Source of the DNA: an uncultured Clostridia bacterium
Lineage (GTDB): Bacteria; Bacillota; Clostridia; TANB77; CAG-508
Assembly: GCA_947581825.1 (NCBI GenBank)
Contig: CANPVP010000002.1
Coordinates: 40,747 to 104,746, forward strand
Length of the DNA: 64,000 nt
Direction: 5' to 3'
The stretch's first letter is position 1; each line of letters starts with the position of its first letter. Position numbers and translations under genes: made by a program. The notes beneath the pieces were generated by a model, which saw only the letters and a list, made by a program, of their open reading frames with translations, did no database searches and was not told where the DNA came from. This document shows positions 18,954-27,668 of this stretch, piece by piece.

Positions 18954-20984
18954 ATGAAAAAAGCAATAATTATAATTAGTGTCGTACTAGCAATTGTTTT
19001 AATAGTATCAGGTGCAATAGGAATAGTAATTTATCAAAAAAATAAGAAAGAAGGAGAAGATAAGCCTGAAGAAGTATTAGAAGAATATATATCTTTGATT
19101 TCTAATAGAGAATATGAAAAAATGTATGAACTATTAGATAGTGAAAGTAAAGAAAAAATAAGTCAAGAAGACTTTATAACAAGAAACAAGAACATATATG
19201 AAGGAATAGAAGCAAATAATATAAATATAGAACTAAAAGAAGTTTCAAAAGACGCAAGTACAGCTAAAATACCATATAATATAAGTATGGATACTGTAGC
19301 TGGAAAAGTAGAGTTCGAAAATCAAATGGAATTAGTAAAAGAAAATAAAGAATATCATATAAAATGGTCATCAAAATTAATATTTCCAAATTTAGAAGAT
19401 ACTGATAAAGTAAGAGTACATATTTTAGAGTCTGAAAGAGGTAATATCTATGATAGAAATGATATTATGATAGGTGGAAAAGGAATAGTTTCATCAGTAG
19501 GACTAGTTCCAGGAAAGATGAATGAAGAGAATGAGAAAGATATAGAAAAAATCGCTAGTTTATTAGGAGTTTCAAAAGAATCAATTCAAAATAAATTATC
19601 AGCTTCATATGTAAAGGAGGATACTTTTGTTCCAATTAAGCAAATAAATAGTAAAGATACAGAATTAGAAAATAAATTATTAGAAATAAAAGGAATAAAA
19701 ATTACTAATGAAGAATCTAGAGTGTATCCATATGGAGAAGTAACTTCACATTTGCTAGGCTATGTTCAAAATATTACTGCTGAGGATTTAGAAAAAAATA
19801 AGGATAAAGGATATACATCAACTAGCATTATTGGAAGGTCTGGAATAGAAAAGATTTATGAAGATAAATTAAGAGGAAGAGATGGTGCCGAAATCTATAT
19901 AACAGACGAAGACGGTCTAAGAAAAGAAACTATACAACAAAAAGACCGAGTAAATGGAGAAGATATCAAACTTACAATAGATATAAACTTACAAAAGAAA
20001 GTTTATGACCAATTCAAAGAAGATAAAAGTGCACAAGTTGTAATGGATTATGAAACAGGAGAATTATTAGCATTGGTAAGTACGCCAACATTTGATTCTA
20101 ATGATTTTGTACTTGGAATGTCAGATATAAAATGGAAAGAATTGCAAAATGATGAAAACAAGCCATTGTATAATCGTTATCAAGCAACATGGGCACCAGG
20201 ATCATCATTTAAACCATTAATTGCTGGAATTGGATTAACAACTAATAAAATAAATCCAGAAGAGAACTTTGGCAATGTGGGCAAAGAATGGCAAAAAGAT
20301 AGTAGTTGGGGAAATTATAAAGTAACAACAATGACTGCTTATGGAGATAATGTAAACTTAAGAAATGCTCTAATTCATTCAGATAATATATATTTTGCTA
20401 AAGCAGCCTTAAATATTGGTAGTGAAATATTAGAAGAACAATTAAAGAAAATTGGCTTCCATAAAGATTTAGATTTTAATTTAGGAGCAAAAAGTTCACA
20501 ATATAGTAATAGTGAAAACATTGAAACTGAAATACAACTTGCAGATACTGGATATGGTCAAGGTCAAGTTTTAGTTAATCCAATACATATGGCATCAATT
20601 TATTCAGCTTTTATGAATAAAGGAAATATGATAACCCCATATATAGAATATAAAGAAAATGCAAAAGCAACAATATTAGTAGAAAATGCTTTTTCAGAAG
20701 ATGCATGTAAAAGAATAAATGAAGCCTTAATTCAAGTAGTAGAGCAAGGTACAGCAACAGCAGCTAAAATACCAGGATTAACTATTGCTGGAAAAACTGG
20801 AACAGCAGAAATCAAAGACTCAAAAGATGACAAAGAAGGAACAGAAATTGGATGGTTTAATTCATATATTATAGATGGAAAGAATAAAATATTAATGATT
20901 AGTATGGTTGAAGATGTAAAGAATAAAGATGGAAGTCATTACGCAGCAGAGAAAGTAAAGAATGTATATGAAAGTATAAAATAA
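18954..20984 (+). CDS. Class B penicillin-binding protein with MecA-type N-terminal domain (PBP2a/PBP3-like)
   Basis: This is a membrane-anchored D,D-transpeptidase that cross-links peptidoglycan. After one transmembrane helix (AIIIISVVLAIVLIVSGAIGIVIY) comes an NTF2-like MecA_N domain (about residues 35-150), then the PBP dimerisation domain (about 155-330). The transpeptidase has SSFK (SxxK) in WAPGSSFKPLIA, SDN in IHSDNIYFAK, and KTG in IAGKTGTAEIK. I start at ATG 18954; the track's ATG at 18945 sits only one base after AAAGGA, which serves the second ATG well. About 676 residues, the same domain plan as S. aureus MecA and B. subtilis PbpC. Such enzymes are often less sensitive to beta-lactams, but that cannot be judged here. 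Confidence 0.93.
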   Translation: MKKAIIIISVVLAIVLIVSGAIGIVIYQKNKKEGEDKPEEVLEEYISLISNREYEKMYELLDSESKEKISQEDFITRNKNIYEGIEANNINIELKEVSKDASTAKIPYNISMDTVAGKVEFENQMELVKENKEYHIKWSSKLIFPNLEDTDKVRVHILESERGNIYDRNDIMIGGKGIVSSVGLVPGKMNEENEKDIEKIASLLGVSKESIQNKLSASYVKEDTFVPIKQINSKDTELENKLLEIKGIKITNEESRVYPYGEVTSHLLGYVQNITAEDLEKNKDKGYTSTSIIGRSGIEKIYEDKLRGRDGAEIYITDEDGLRKETIQQKDRVNGEDIKLTIDINLQKKVYDQFKEDKSAQVVMDYETGELLALVSTPTFDSNDFVLGMSDIKWKELQNDENKPLYNRYQATWAPGSSFKPLIAGIGLTTNKINPEENFGNVGKEWQKDSSWGNYKVTTMTAYGDNVNLRNALIHSDNIYFAKAALNIGSEILEEQLKKIGFHKDLDFNLGAKSSQYSNSENIETEIQLADTGYGQGQVLVNPIHMASIYSAFMNKGNMITPYIEYKENAKATILVENAFSEDACKRINEALIQVVEQGTATAAKIPGLTIAGKTGTAEIKDSKDDKEGTEIGWFNSYIIDGKNKILMISMVEDVKNKDGSHYAAEKVKNVYESIK

Positions 20985-21046
20985 TATAGTGAATTAGATT
21001 TGTAATCAAAAATATAGATGCAATTTAAAAGATTATAAGAAATATA

Positions 21047-21075
21047 TTTACAAAAATATAAAAAATGATTATAAT
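21047..21075 (+). promoter_or_regulatory. Sigma-A promoter upstream of the yybP-ykoY leader
   Basis: TTTACA, 17-base spacer, TATAAT; the predicted start lies about 40 bases before the aptamer. Confidence 0.7.
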
Positions 21076-21120
21076 CTATAATGTGAAATATAAATAAGAA
21101 GTTATTACCAATTTAACAAA

Positions 21121-21254
21121 AATAAAAGGGAGTAGTTGCATCTATAAAAGTGTATTTTTTAGATGTTTATGTAATTCGTCAGCACGTGTAAAAACCGGGT
21201 TACATACTTAAGAAAACAAGACTTTTATTGCATTTGCTATGCAATGAAAGTCTT
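21121..21254 (+). ncRNA. yybP-ykoY manganese riboswitch with overlapping expression-platform hairpin
   Basis: The leader carries the conserved elements of the yybP-ykoY family in order: GGGAGTAG at 21128, CGTCA near 21178, CCGGGTTACATAC near 21195-21206, then CAAGACTTT. P1 forms from AATAAAAG (21121-21128) with CTTTTATT (21222-21229). The 3' strand of P1 also belongs to a 15-bp hairpin, AGACTTTTATTGCAT (21219-21233) with ATGCAATGAAAGTCT (21239-21253), so the two folds exclude each other, as expected for a Mn2+-ON switch. The T-run after the hairpin (TTCGTTG) is weak, so termination may be inefficient. The downstream P-type cation ATPase is a typical yybP-ykoY target. Confidence 0.85.
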
Positions 21255-21300
21255 TCGTTGCGTATACATAATAAAAATTCAGAAAGGAGAAAAATAAAAA

Positions 21301-23943
21301 ATGAAATTTTATTTGGAAAGCAAAGAAGAAGTTTTAAAAGAAGTTAAGGCAACAGAAAATGGATTAACAGAACAAGAAGCAAAAAAAAGACAAGAGGCAA
21401 ATGGAAAAAATAAACTTAAAGAAGCAGAAAAAGAAGGAATAATAAAGAAAATTATAAGTTCACTAATGGATCCAATGATTATAATGTTGCTAGTGGCAGC
21501 AGGAATTTCAGCTGTAACAGCAATAATACAAAATGAAACTTTTACAGATGTATTTATAATACTTTTTGTTGTGGCAATTAATACAATATTAGGTTTGATT
21601 CAAGAAAGTAAAGCAGAAAGTGCAATCGATTCTTTAATGGAAATGACAGCGGCAACTTCTAAAGTATTAAGAGATGGAAAATTAACACAAGTAAAGAGTG
21701 AAGATTTAGTTGTAGGTGATGTAATTGTATTAGAAGCCGGAGATGCAATCCCAGCAGACTGTAGAATTTTGGAAAGCTACAGTATGAAAGTAGAAGAAGC
21801 AGCTATTACTGGTGAATCAGTTCCAGTAAATAAAATAATGGATATAATAATGCTACAAGAAAACTCATTAGATATAGCTTTAGGTGATAGAACAAACATG
21901 TTGTATAGTGGTAGTACAGTAGTTTATGGACGTGGTAAAGCAGTTGTTACTAGTATAGGAATGGATACAGAAATGGGAAAAATAGCAAGTGCATTATCTA
22001 CTGAAGAAAAAGAACAAACACCACTTCAAAAGAAAATGGCAGAATTATCAAAAGTATTAACTAAAATAGTTATTGCAATATGTGTTTTTGTATTTGTTTT
22101 CGGAATAATTAGAAGCGGAACATTTACAGGAAAAGTAGTATTAGATACATTCTTAATAGCAATAGCTTTAGCAGTAGCAGCAATTCCAGAAGGATTGCCT
22201 GCAGTTGTAACAATAGTATTATCTATAGGTGTAACAGCTATGGCAAAAAGACAGGCATTAATGAGAAAATTAACAGCAGTAGAAACTTTAGGTTGTACAC
22301 AAATTATATGTTCAGATAAAACAGGAACATTAACACAAAATAAAATGACAGTAGTAGATCAATACACACCAGATAAAATGTTAATAGCAAAAGCAATGGC
22401 ACTTTGTTCAGATGCGGAAATTCAAAAAGGTGATAAAGAATCAAAGGGAGAGCCAACAGAAGCAGCTTTAGTTAATTTTGCTAATAGTTTGAATTTACCA
22501 AAATATGAATTAGTTAAAGAATACCCTCGTATAGGTGAAGCACCATTTGATTCAGAAAGAAAAATGATGTCAACAGTACATAAATCAGAAAAAGAAGGAA
22601 TTATTCAATATACAAAAGGTGCTTGTGAAATGCTTATAGAGAAATGTACAGCATACCTAAAAGGAAATGAAGTCGTTCCTATAACAGAAGAATTTAAACA
22701 AGAAATTAAAGTACAAATAAAAAACTTTGCAGATAAAGCATATCGTACTTTAGGTGCAGCATATAAAAAATACGATAAAGAACCAAAAGATTTTGAAATA
22801 GATACCTTAGAAAATGATTTGATTTTTATTGGTTTCGTTGGAATGATAGATCCATGTAGACCAGAAGTGTATGAAGCAATAAAAGAATGTAGAACAGCAG
22901 GAATTCGTCCAGTAATGATTACAGGTGATCATAAAGATACCGCAGTGGCAATAGGAAAAGATTTAGGAATTGTAACAGATGCAAGTCAAGCAATGACAGG
23001 TCAAGATATAGAGAATTTATCAGATGAAGAATTAGTAGAAGCAGTAAAAAGATGTTCTATATTTGCACGTGTGCAACCAGAACATAAAACTCGTATAGTA
23101 AATGCTTTTAAGAGTCAAAACTTAATTACAGCTATGACTGGTGATGGAGTAAATGATGCTCCTTCAATTAAAGCAGCAGATATTGGTGTAAGTATGGGAA
23201 TAACAGGAACAGATGTAACAAAAGGAGCTTCAGATATGGTATTGGCTGATGATAATTTTGCAACAATAGTTAATGCTGTAGAAGAAGGTCGTAAAATATA
23301 TGATAATATTAGAAAAGTACTACAATTCCAACTTTCAACAAATATGGCAGAAGTAATAGCAGTATTTTCAGCATCTGTGTTAGGAATAACAGTATTGAGT
23401 CCAGCACACTTATTATGGATAAACATGGTTACAGATAGTGCTCCAGGTTTAGCTTTAGGAATGGAAAAGGCAGAAGGTAATTTAATGAAAAGAAAACCAC
23501 GTTCATCAAAAGAAGGAGTTTTCTCTGGTGGAGCTGGTATAGATATGATATTACAAGGTTTATTTATGGGATTTATTGTTATAGCATCATTCTTTGTAGG
23601 TCAGTATATAGAACTTGGACATATGGGAATTTTTGAGTCAATAGATGGTATGACAATGGCATTTTTAACAGCAAATTTTGTTGAATTATTCCATGCAGTT
23701 TGTATGAGATCTCAAAGAGGCTCAATATTTACGATGAAAACGTTTAACTGGTGGTTATTTGGAGCATTTGTATTAACAACTATACTAACAATATGTGTTA
23801 TATATATACCATTTTTAACTAAATTGTTCGAATTATCAACTATAAGCATATTCGAATTCGCAGTAGCATTTGGTTTAGCTTTCTTAGTAGTACCAGTATT
23901 AGAGATTATTAAATTTATTCAAAGAAAAACAGCAAAAGCATAA
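21301..23943 (+). CDS. P-type cation-transporting ATPase (PMCA/SERCA type), probable Mn2+/Ca2+ exporter
   Basis: This is an 880-residue P2-type ATPase in the cell membrane. It has an N-terminal cation ATPase domain, the A domain with TGES (ITGESVPV, about residue 177), PEGLP in M4, phosphorylation motif CSDKTGTLTQNKM (Asp near 337), nucleotide domain KGACEMLIEKC, and hinge MTGDGVNDAPSIKAADIGVSMG. M6 reads NMVTDSAPGLALGME. The size and motifs match the calcium-transporter group, but the yybP-ykoY leader upstream suggests that Mn2+ export is the relevant job. AAAGGAG lies 9 bases before the start. It is a single-gene unit with its own promoter and terminator. Confidence 0.93.
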   Translation: MKFYLESKEEVLKEVKATENGLTEQEAKKRQEANGKNKLKEAEKEGIIKKIISSLMDPMIIMLLVAAGISAVTAIIQNETFTDVFIILFVVAINTILGLIQESKAESAIDSLMEMTAATSKVLRDGKLTQVKSEDLVVGDVIVLEAGDAIPADCRILESYSMKVEEAAITGESVPVNKIMDIIMLQENSLDIALGDRTNMLYSGSTVVYGRGKAVVTSIGMDTEMGKIASALSTEEKEQTPLQKKMAELSKVLTKIVIAICVFVFVFGIIRSGTFTGKVVLDTFLIAIALAVAAIPEGLPAVVTIVLSIGVTAMAKRQALMRKLTAVETLGCTQIICSDKTGTLTQNKMTVVDQYTPDKMLIAKAMALCSDAEIQKGDKESKGEPTEAALVNFANSLNLPKYELVKEYPRIGEAPFDSERKMMSTVHKSEKEGIIQYTKGACEMLIEKCTAYLKGNEVVPITEEFKQEIKVQIKNFADKAYRTLGAAYKKYDKEPKDFEIDTLENDLIFIGFVGMIDPCRPEVYEAIKECRTAGIRPVMITGDHKDTAVAIGKDLGIVTDASQAMTGQDIENLSDEELVEAVKRCSIFARVQPEHKTRIVNAFKSQNLITAMTGDGVNDAPSIKAADIGVSMGITGTDVTKGASDMVLADDNFATIVNAVEEGRKIYDNIRKVLQFQLSTNMAEVIAVFSASVLGITVLSPAHLLWINMVTDSAPGLALGMEKAEGNLMKRKPRSSKEGVFSGGAGIDMILQGLFMGFIVIASFFVGQYIELGHMGIFESIDGMTMAFLTANFVELFHAVCMRSQRGSIFTMKTFNWWLFGAFVLTTILTICVIYIPFLTKLFELSTISIFEFAVAFGLAFLVVPVLEIIKFIQRKTAKA

Positions 23944-23958
23944 AGTATAAAGCTTGAA

Positions 23959-23993
23959 AAAATAAATGAACGAAAAAGTTCATTTATTTTTTT
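23959..23993 (+). terminator. Intrinsic terminator after the P-type ATPase gene
   Basis: AATAAATGAAC and GTTCATTTATT with loop GAAAAA, followed by TTTTT. The end of the T-run overlaps the next promoter's -35 box. Confidence 0.88.
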
Positions 23994-24020
23994 GACTTTT
24001 GAAATGTGATATAGTATAAT
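23992..24020 (+). promoter_or_regulatory. Sigma-A promoter of the 475-aa gene
   Basis: TTGACT, 17-base spacer, TATAAT, about 60 bases before the start codon. Confidence 0.82.
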
Positions 24021-24081
24021 TTGGCTAAATACTAAAGAAGTATAATAAAATATACTTTAATAAACAAAGGAGAGGTAAAAA

Positions 24082-25509
24082 ATGGACCGTGAACTAAGTT
24101 TATATAAAATAGAAGAATTATTTGCAAGAACTCCAGAGCCTTACAGAAAAAATGCTATAAAAATAGGAGCATCAATTATTGAAGATAATAGTTTAGATGA
24201 AAATCAAAAAGAGGTATCAATCAAGCAATTAATTTTCAAAGTCGCAAGTATTTCTTCAAAAATAGCTGTAATACAAAGAAACTTAGGTGTTATTTGGACA
24301 GAAAAAATAGAAGCAAGTCAGCAGGAAGAAATTGAAAACTTTTTATCAGAAGCTGAGACTAGAATGGACGAAATAGTAACCAATTTAGATGTTGAAAAAG
24401 CAGATGAATTATTAAAGGAAACAGAATTAAGAAAAGAATATATTTTAAAAATGACATCAAAAAACCAAGGTAGAAGAAAAACGGATAAAAAAGAAGAACC
24501 AACACAAGGAAAAAGACAGTTGAAGGCACCAACAGCTAAAAGTAGAGCAAGAAAATTTGTACAGAGTGGTAAACTTAAAAATTTATTAAAAAGACTAGGA
24601 ATAACAACTCTAGCAGGACTAATGACTGTATATATAGGAACAGGAATTGTTCATGGGATTCAATACAAAGATGAATTTGGACAACTAAGAGAGTCATATA
24701 CAACAGAAGAAAACTTAATAAATAGCATGGATAAATTGGAACTTAGAGACACATATAAAATACTACTAAATGAAGGTTTGGCTCCAACAGAAGATCCTGA
24801 TGAATACTTATTATATGTTGATGATTTAGCAAAACTTATGAATCAATATGAAGAATCATTAAAAGAAAATAATGGCAAAATTATTAAAGCAAAACAAGAA
24901 AGATTGGAGTATCATAAAAGTGCACAGCAAATATTAGAAAGAGAAGAAGAAATTAGAATTTATTTGCAAAATCTTATAAAAGCAAAAATAGTAAATGCGA
25001 TAAACACAGCATATAGGGATAAAAATGAAAATATACATACTACAATGGATGATGTAGAATTAGGATATCATTATGAAAATGAAGTAGATACAATCAATGA
25101 TTCTTATTTATATATCAAATATGAAACAAATAAATGGAAGGAATATACAAATAGAGAGTCTACATTTAATTTGGGAAATCCTTTACAAGGTACATCAGGA
25201 AGGATGGATGGAGAACTTGGAGAAATTGTAGAAGCATATAGAAAATTATCAAGAACAGATTTATCAGAAGATGAATTATTAAATCTATATAAAACAGTAA
25301 CAGTTTTTGTTAGTGATAGAAAACTTATAGTAAATCCAGAAACAGGAAAGATAAAGATAGGAGAGGTAAAAAATAAAAATACTGATACTGCACAAAAATA
25401 CTTTGAAAATAGTACAAATCAATCAAAAAATCCAGATCAGGGAAAAATTAGTGAAGGACCAATAGAGGCTCAGAAAATGGGTAGAATAGTTGATGATGAA
25501 GGACGTTAG
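24082..25509 (+). CDS. Hypothetical protein with central membrane segment (475 aa)
   Basis: I do not recognise the family. The first 130 residues look helical and cytosolic (MDRELSLYKIEELFARTPEPYRKNAIKIG...). A basic linker follows (QGRRKTDKKEEPTQGKRQLKAPTAKSRARK), then a membrane segment near residues 172-190 (LGITTLAGLMTVYIGTGIVHGI), and a long charged helical region of about 280 residues. With positive charges before the helix, the C-terminal part should be outside the membrane. AAAGGAGAGG lies 8 bases before the ATG. rdgB follows after 15 bases, so the two are co-transcribed; that gives no clear functional hint. Confidence 0.72.
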   Translation: MDRELSLYKIEELFARTPEPYRKNAIKIGASIIEDNSLDENQKEVSIKQLIFKVASISSKIAVIQRNLGVIWTEKIEASQQEEIENFLSEAETRMDEIVTNLDVEKADELLKETELRKEYILKMTSKNQGRRKTDKKEEPTQGKRQLKAPTAKSRARKFVQSGKLKNLLKRLGITTLAGLMTVYIGTGIVHGIQYKDEFGQLRESYTTEENLINSMDKLELRDTYKILLNEGLAPTEDPDEYLLYVDDLAKLMNQYEESLKENNGKIIKAKQERLEYHKSAQQILEREEEIRIYLQNLIKAKIVNAINTAYRDKNENIHTTMDDVELGYHYENEVDTINDSYLYIKYETNKWKEYTNRESTFNLGNPLQGTSGRMDGELGEIVEAYRKLSRTDLSEDELLNLYKTVTVFVSDRKLIVNPETGKIKIGEVKNKNTDTAQKYFENSTNQSKNPDQGKISEGPIEAQKMGRIVDDEGR

Positions 25510-25524
25510 AAAAAAGGGGTAAAA

Positions 25525-26145
25525 ATGCAAATTGTATATGGAACAGGAAATAAGGCAAAATTAGAACAAGTAAAAAGCTATTTTGAAATAAATAAAATAG
25601 ATATAGAAATATTATCAATAAAAGATATAGGATTTTCAGAAGATATTATTGAGGATGGAAAAACTTTTGAAGAAAATTCTATGATAAAAGCTGAAGCAAT
25701 AAGGAATTATTGTATTAAAAATAATATAGAAGCGATAGTTGTAACAGATGATGCTGGACTATGTGTGGATGCATTAAATGGAGCTCCAGGTATATATAGT
25801 GCGAGATATGCAGGAGATCATGCTCCACAAGAAGAAGTTTTAAAAAAACTATTAAATAATTTAAAAGATGTGCCAAAAGAGAAAAGAACAGCAAAATTTG
25901 TATGTGTATTGTCAGCAATACTTCCAAATGGAGAAAAGCTAGTTTCAAAAGGAGTATCAGAAGGATATATTGCAGAACAAGCAGGTCCTTTAGGAAAACT
26001 TACTTATGGTCCTGTTTTTATACCAAAAGGAACAAATAAAGTTATGAATGAAATGTCAGAAGAAGAAGTGGCAAAATTTCATAGTCATAGACAAGTAGCA
26101 TTAACAAATTTAATAACAAAATTAAAAGAAATATATAAATTTTAA
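25525..26145 (+). CDS. rdgB: Non-canonical purine NTP pyrophosphatase, RdgB/HAM1 family
   Basis: RdgB removes deaminated purine nucleotides (dITP, XTP) from the pool by hydrolysis to the monophosphate and pyrophosphate. The 206-residue protein has the N-terminal GTGNKAKLEQV, the signature TDDAGLCVDALNGAPGIYSARYAG (about residues 74-97), and the C-terminal SHR (FHSHRQVAL). One odd point: the usual FGYDPIF motif reads LTYGPVF here, losing the Asp that helps to define the base pocket. Overall length and order are normal, so the family call is safe. It is co-transcribed with the preceding membrane protein gene. Confidence 0.9.
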   Translation: MQIVYGTGNKAKLEQVKSYFEINKIDIEILSIKDIGFSEDIIEDGKTFEENSMIKAEAIRNYCIKNNIEAIVVTDDAGLCVDALNGAPGIYSARYAGDHAPQEEVLKKLLNNLKDVPKEKRTAKFVCVLSAILPNGEKLVSKGVSEGYIAEQAGPLGKLTYGPVFIPKGTNKVMNEMSEEEVAKFHSHRQVALTNLITKLKEIYKF

Positions 26146-26224
26146 TTTGAAAAATATAGGTCATGCACTTTTAGCTTTTTAAAACATATAATTTAAGTAT
26201 GTGAAAAGCGGAGGTGCATTTATA

Positions 26225-26920
26225 ATGTTTGTTTCTTTAGCAGGACTATTTACTTTTCTGAAATCAGCAATATTTGTAGTTGGATATATACAAAGTAGTA
26301 AGTTGTTTCCAGAACCTTTATCACCAGAAGAAGAAAAACAATGTTTAGAAAGAATGGCAAATGGAGATGAAGAAGCTCGAAATATTTTAATAGAAAGAAA
26401 TTTAAGATTAGTAGCACATATAAGCAAAAAATATTTAAGTACAAATATTGATCAAGATGATTTAATATCAATAGGAACTATTGGATTAATAAAAGGAATT
26501 AATAGTTTTAATCAATCTAAGAATATAAAACTTGCTACTTATACAGCAAGATGTATAGAAAATGAGATATTAATGTACATACGATCAACAAAGAAAAATA
26601 AAGCAGAAGTATATTTAAATGAGCCTATAGGCAAAGATAGTGAAGATAATGAAGTAACGTTAATAGAAGTTTTGGAAAACAATGAAAGAAGTATTGAAGA
26701 AGAAATAGACATTAAACTAAAAATAAAGAGATTATATGATAAAATGAAAGAAGTTTTAAAAGAAAGAGAAAAGAAAATATTAGAGCTAAGATTTGGTTTA
26801 GGTGGATATAAACCCAAAACTCAAAGTGATATAGCATATATGATGGGAATTAGCAGAAGCTATGTATCAAGAATAGAAACAAAAGCAATAGGAAAATTAA
26901 GTAAAGAGTTTAAAGAATAA
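26225..26920 (+). CDS. sigK: RNA polymerase sporulation sigma factor SigK (uninterrupted)
   Basis: SigK directs late mother-cell transcription in sporulation (coat, spore maturation). The N-terminus FVSLAGLFTFLKSAIFVVGYIQSSKLFPEPLS resembles the hydrophobic pro-sequence of pro-SigK, which would need cleavage by SpoIVFB. Region 2 has ARNILIERNLRLVAHISKKY and DDLISIGTIGLIKGINSF, and region 4 ends SDIAYMMGISRSYVSRIETKAIGKL. I start at ATG 26225, 8 bases after GGAGGTG; the track's GTG at 26201 has no such site. The gene is intact, with no skin-type insertion. CATATAAT at 26185-26192 could be a sigma-E -10 box, but I see no convincing -35. Confidence 0.93.
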   Translation: MFVSLAGLFTFLKSAIFVVGYIQSSKLFPEPLSPEEEKQCLERMANGDEEARNILIERNLRLVAHISKKYLSTNIDQDDLISIGTIGLIKGINSFNQSKNIKLATYTARCIENEILMYIRSTKKNKAEVYLNEPIGKDSEDNEVTLIEVLENNERSIEEEIDIKLKIKRLYDKMKEVLKEREKKILELRFGLGGYKPKTQSDIAYMMGISRSYVSRIETKAIGKLSKEFKE

Positions 26921-26957
26921 AAGCAATGTCGGCAGTGCTGTTGGCATTGCTTTTTTA
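26920..26957 (+). terminator. Intrinsic terminator after sigK
   Basis: AAGCAATGTC pairs with GGCATTGCTT, followed by TTTT. Confidence 0.85.
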
Positions 26958-27002
26958 GTAATTATATCTTATAATATAATAAGAAATGGAAGTGGTGATT
27001 GA

Positions 27003-27557
27003 ATGGATTTAATAATTATTATATTAGTATTTTATTTTATATATAAAAAATTAATTATTGGAAATAGTAATTTAACTATGTTTAATAAAGTAGCAATAAA
27101 ACAAGGATTTTCTAATATAAGAAATCTCGCTTCAATATCAACTAAATATAATCTTATTTCAGCTGATGCAAAAGGTGAAAATTTTTTATTTGCAATAAAA
27201 ATTGGACCATCAGAAATTAGTAATAATGATATAATTGCTATATATGAAAGAGCAAAAAAAATTCATATTCACAATGTTGTTTTAGTTACAGATTATATAA
27301 ATAATAGTAATATTATTAAGAAATTAAGTTCTTATAATATAGAAGTTTGGGATAGAAATAAGATGTTATTATTACTTCGTGATGTTACAGAAATTACTAG
27401 TACTACAGTAAATGCACAATCAAACAATATTTTACATACTAGTAATGCAAGTGATGATAAATGTGAAATTGAACCTCCTTTTGATCCAATAAAGGATGGA
27501 AGGACTGAAGCACATTCTATATTAGGCAGTCTATTTAATAAACCAAATAAATTATAA
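27003..27557 (+). CDS. Membrane-anchored protein with Mrr/PD-(D/E)xK-like domain, probably degenerate (184 aa)
   Basis: One N-terminal transmembrane helix (LIIIILVFYFIYKKLIIG) is followed by a domain that resembles the Mrr-type restriction endonuclease fold: LISADAKGENFLFAIKIGP, then a helix ERAKKIHIHNVVLVTDYINNSNIIKKLSSYNIEVWDRNKMLLLL. The last part matches the common pattern of a strand ending in VTD/VTN, a helix, and an I-x-VWDR-xxL end. The expected ExK or QxK is AIK, so the catalytic acidic residue seems absent. The acidic tail (ASDDKCEIEPPFDPIKDG) may bind partners. The fold is an inference from pattern only. It has a terminator upstream and lies before prfB. Confidence 0.6.
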   Translation: MDLIIIILVFYFIYKKLIIGNSNLTMFNKVAIKQGFSNIRNLASISTKYNLISADAKGENFLFAIKIGPSEISNNDIIAIYERAKKIHIHNVVLVTDYINNSNIIKKLSSYNIEVWDRNKMLLLLRDVTEITSTTVNAQSNNILHTSNASDDKCEIEPPFDPIKDGRTEAHSILGSLFNKPNKL

Positions 27558-27611
27558 TTGTATATAGAATAAAAAAGTAGAGATATAGATAACTATTAAT
27601 TGCATATTATA

Positions 27612-27640
27612 TTGATAACGTAATATTTATGTGTTAAGAT
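27612..27640 (+). promoter_or_regulatory. Sigma-A promoter of prfB
   Basis: TTGATA, 17-base spacer, TAAGAT, about 30 bases before the start codon. Confidence 0.65.
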
Positions 27641-27668
27641 ACTAATCAAAATAGGTTAAGGAGCTTTT

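Noticed and set aside
26225-26920. Skin-type interruption of sigK
   Set aside because: The reading frame is continuous through regions 2 to 4.
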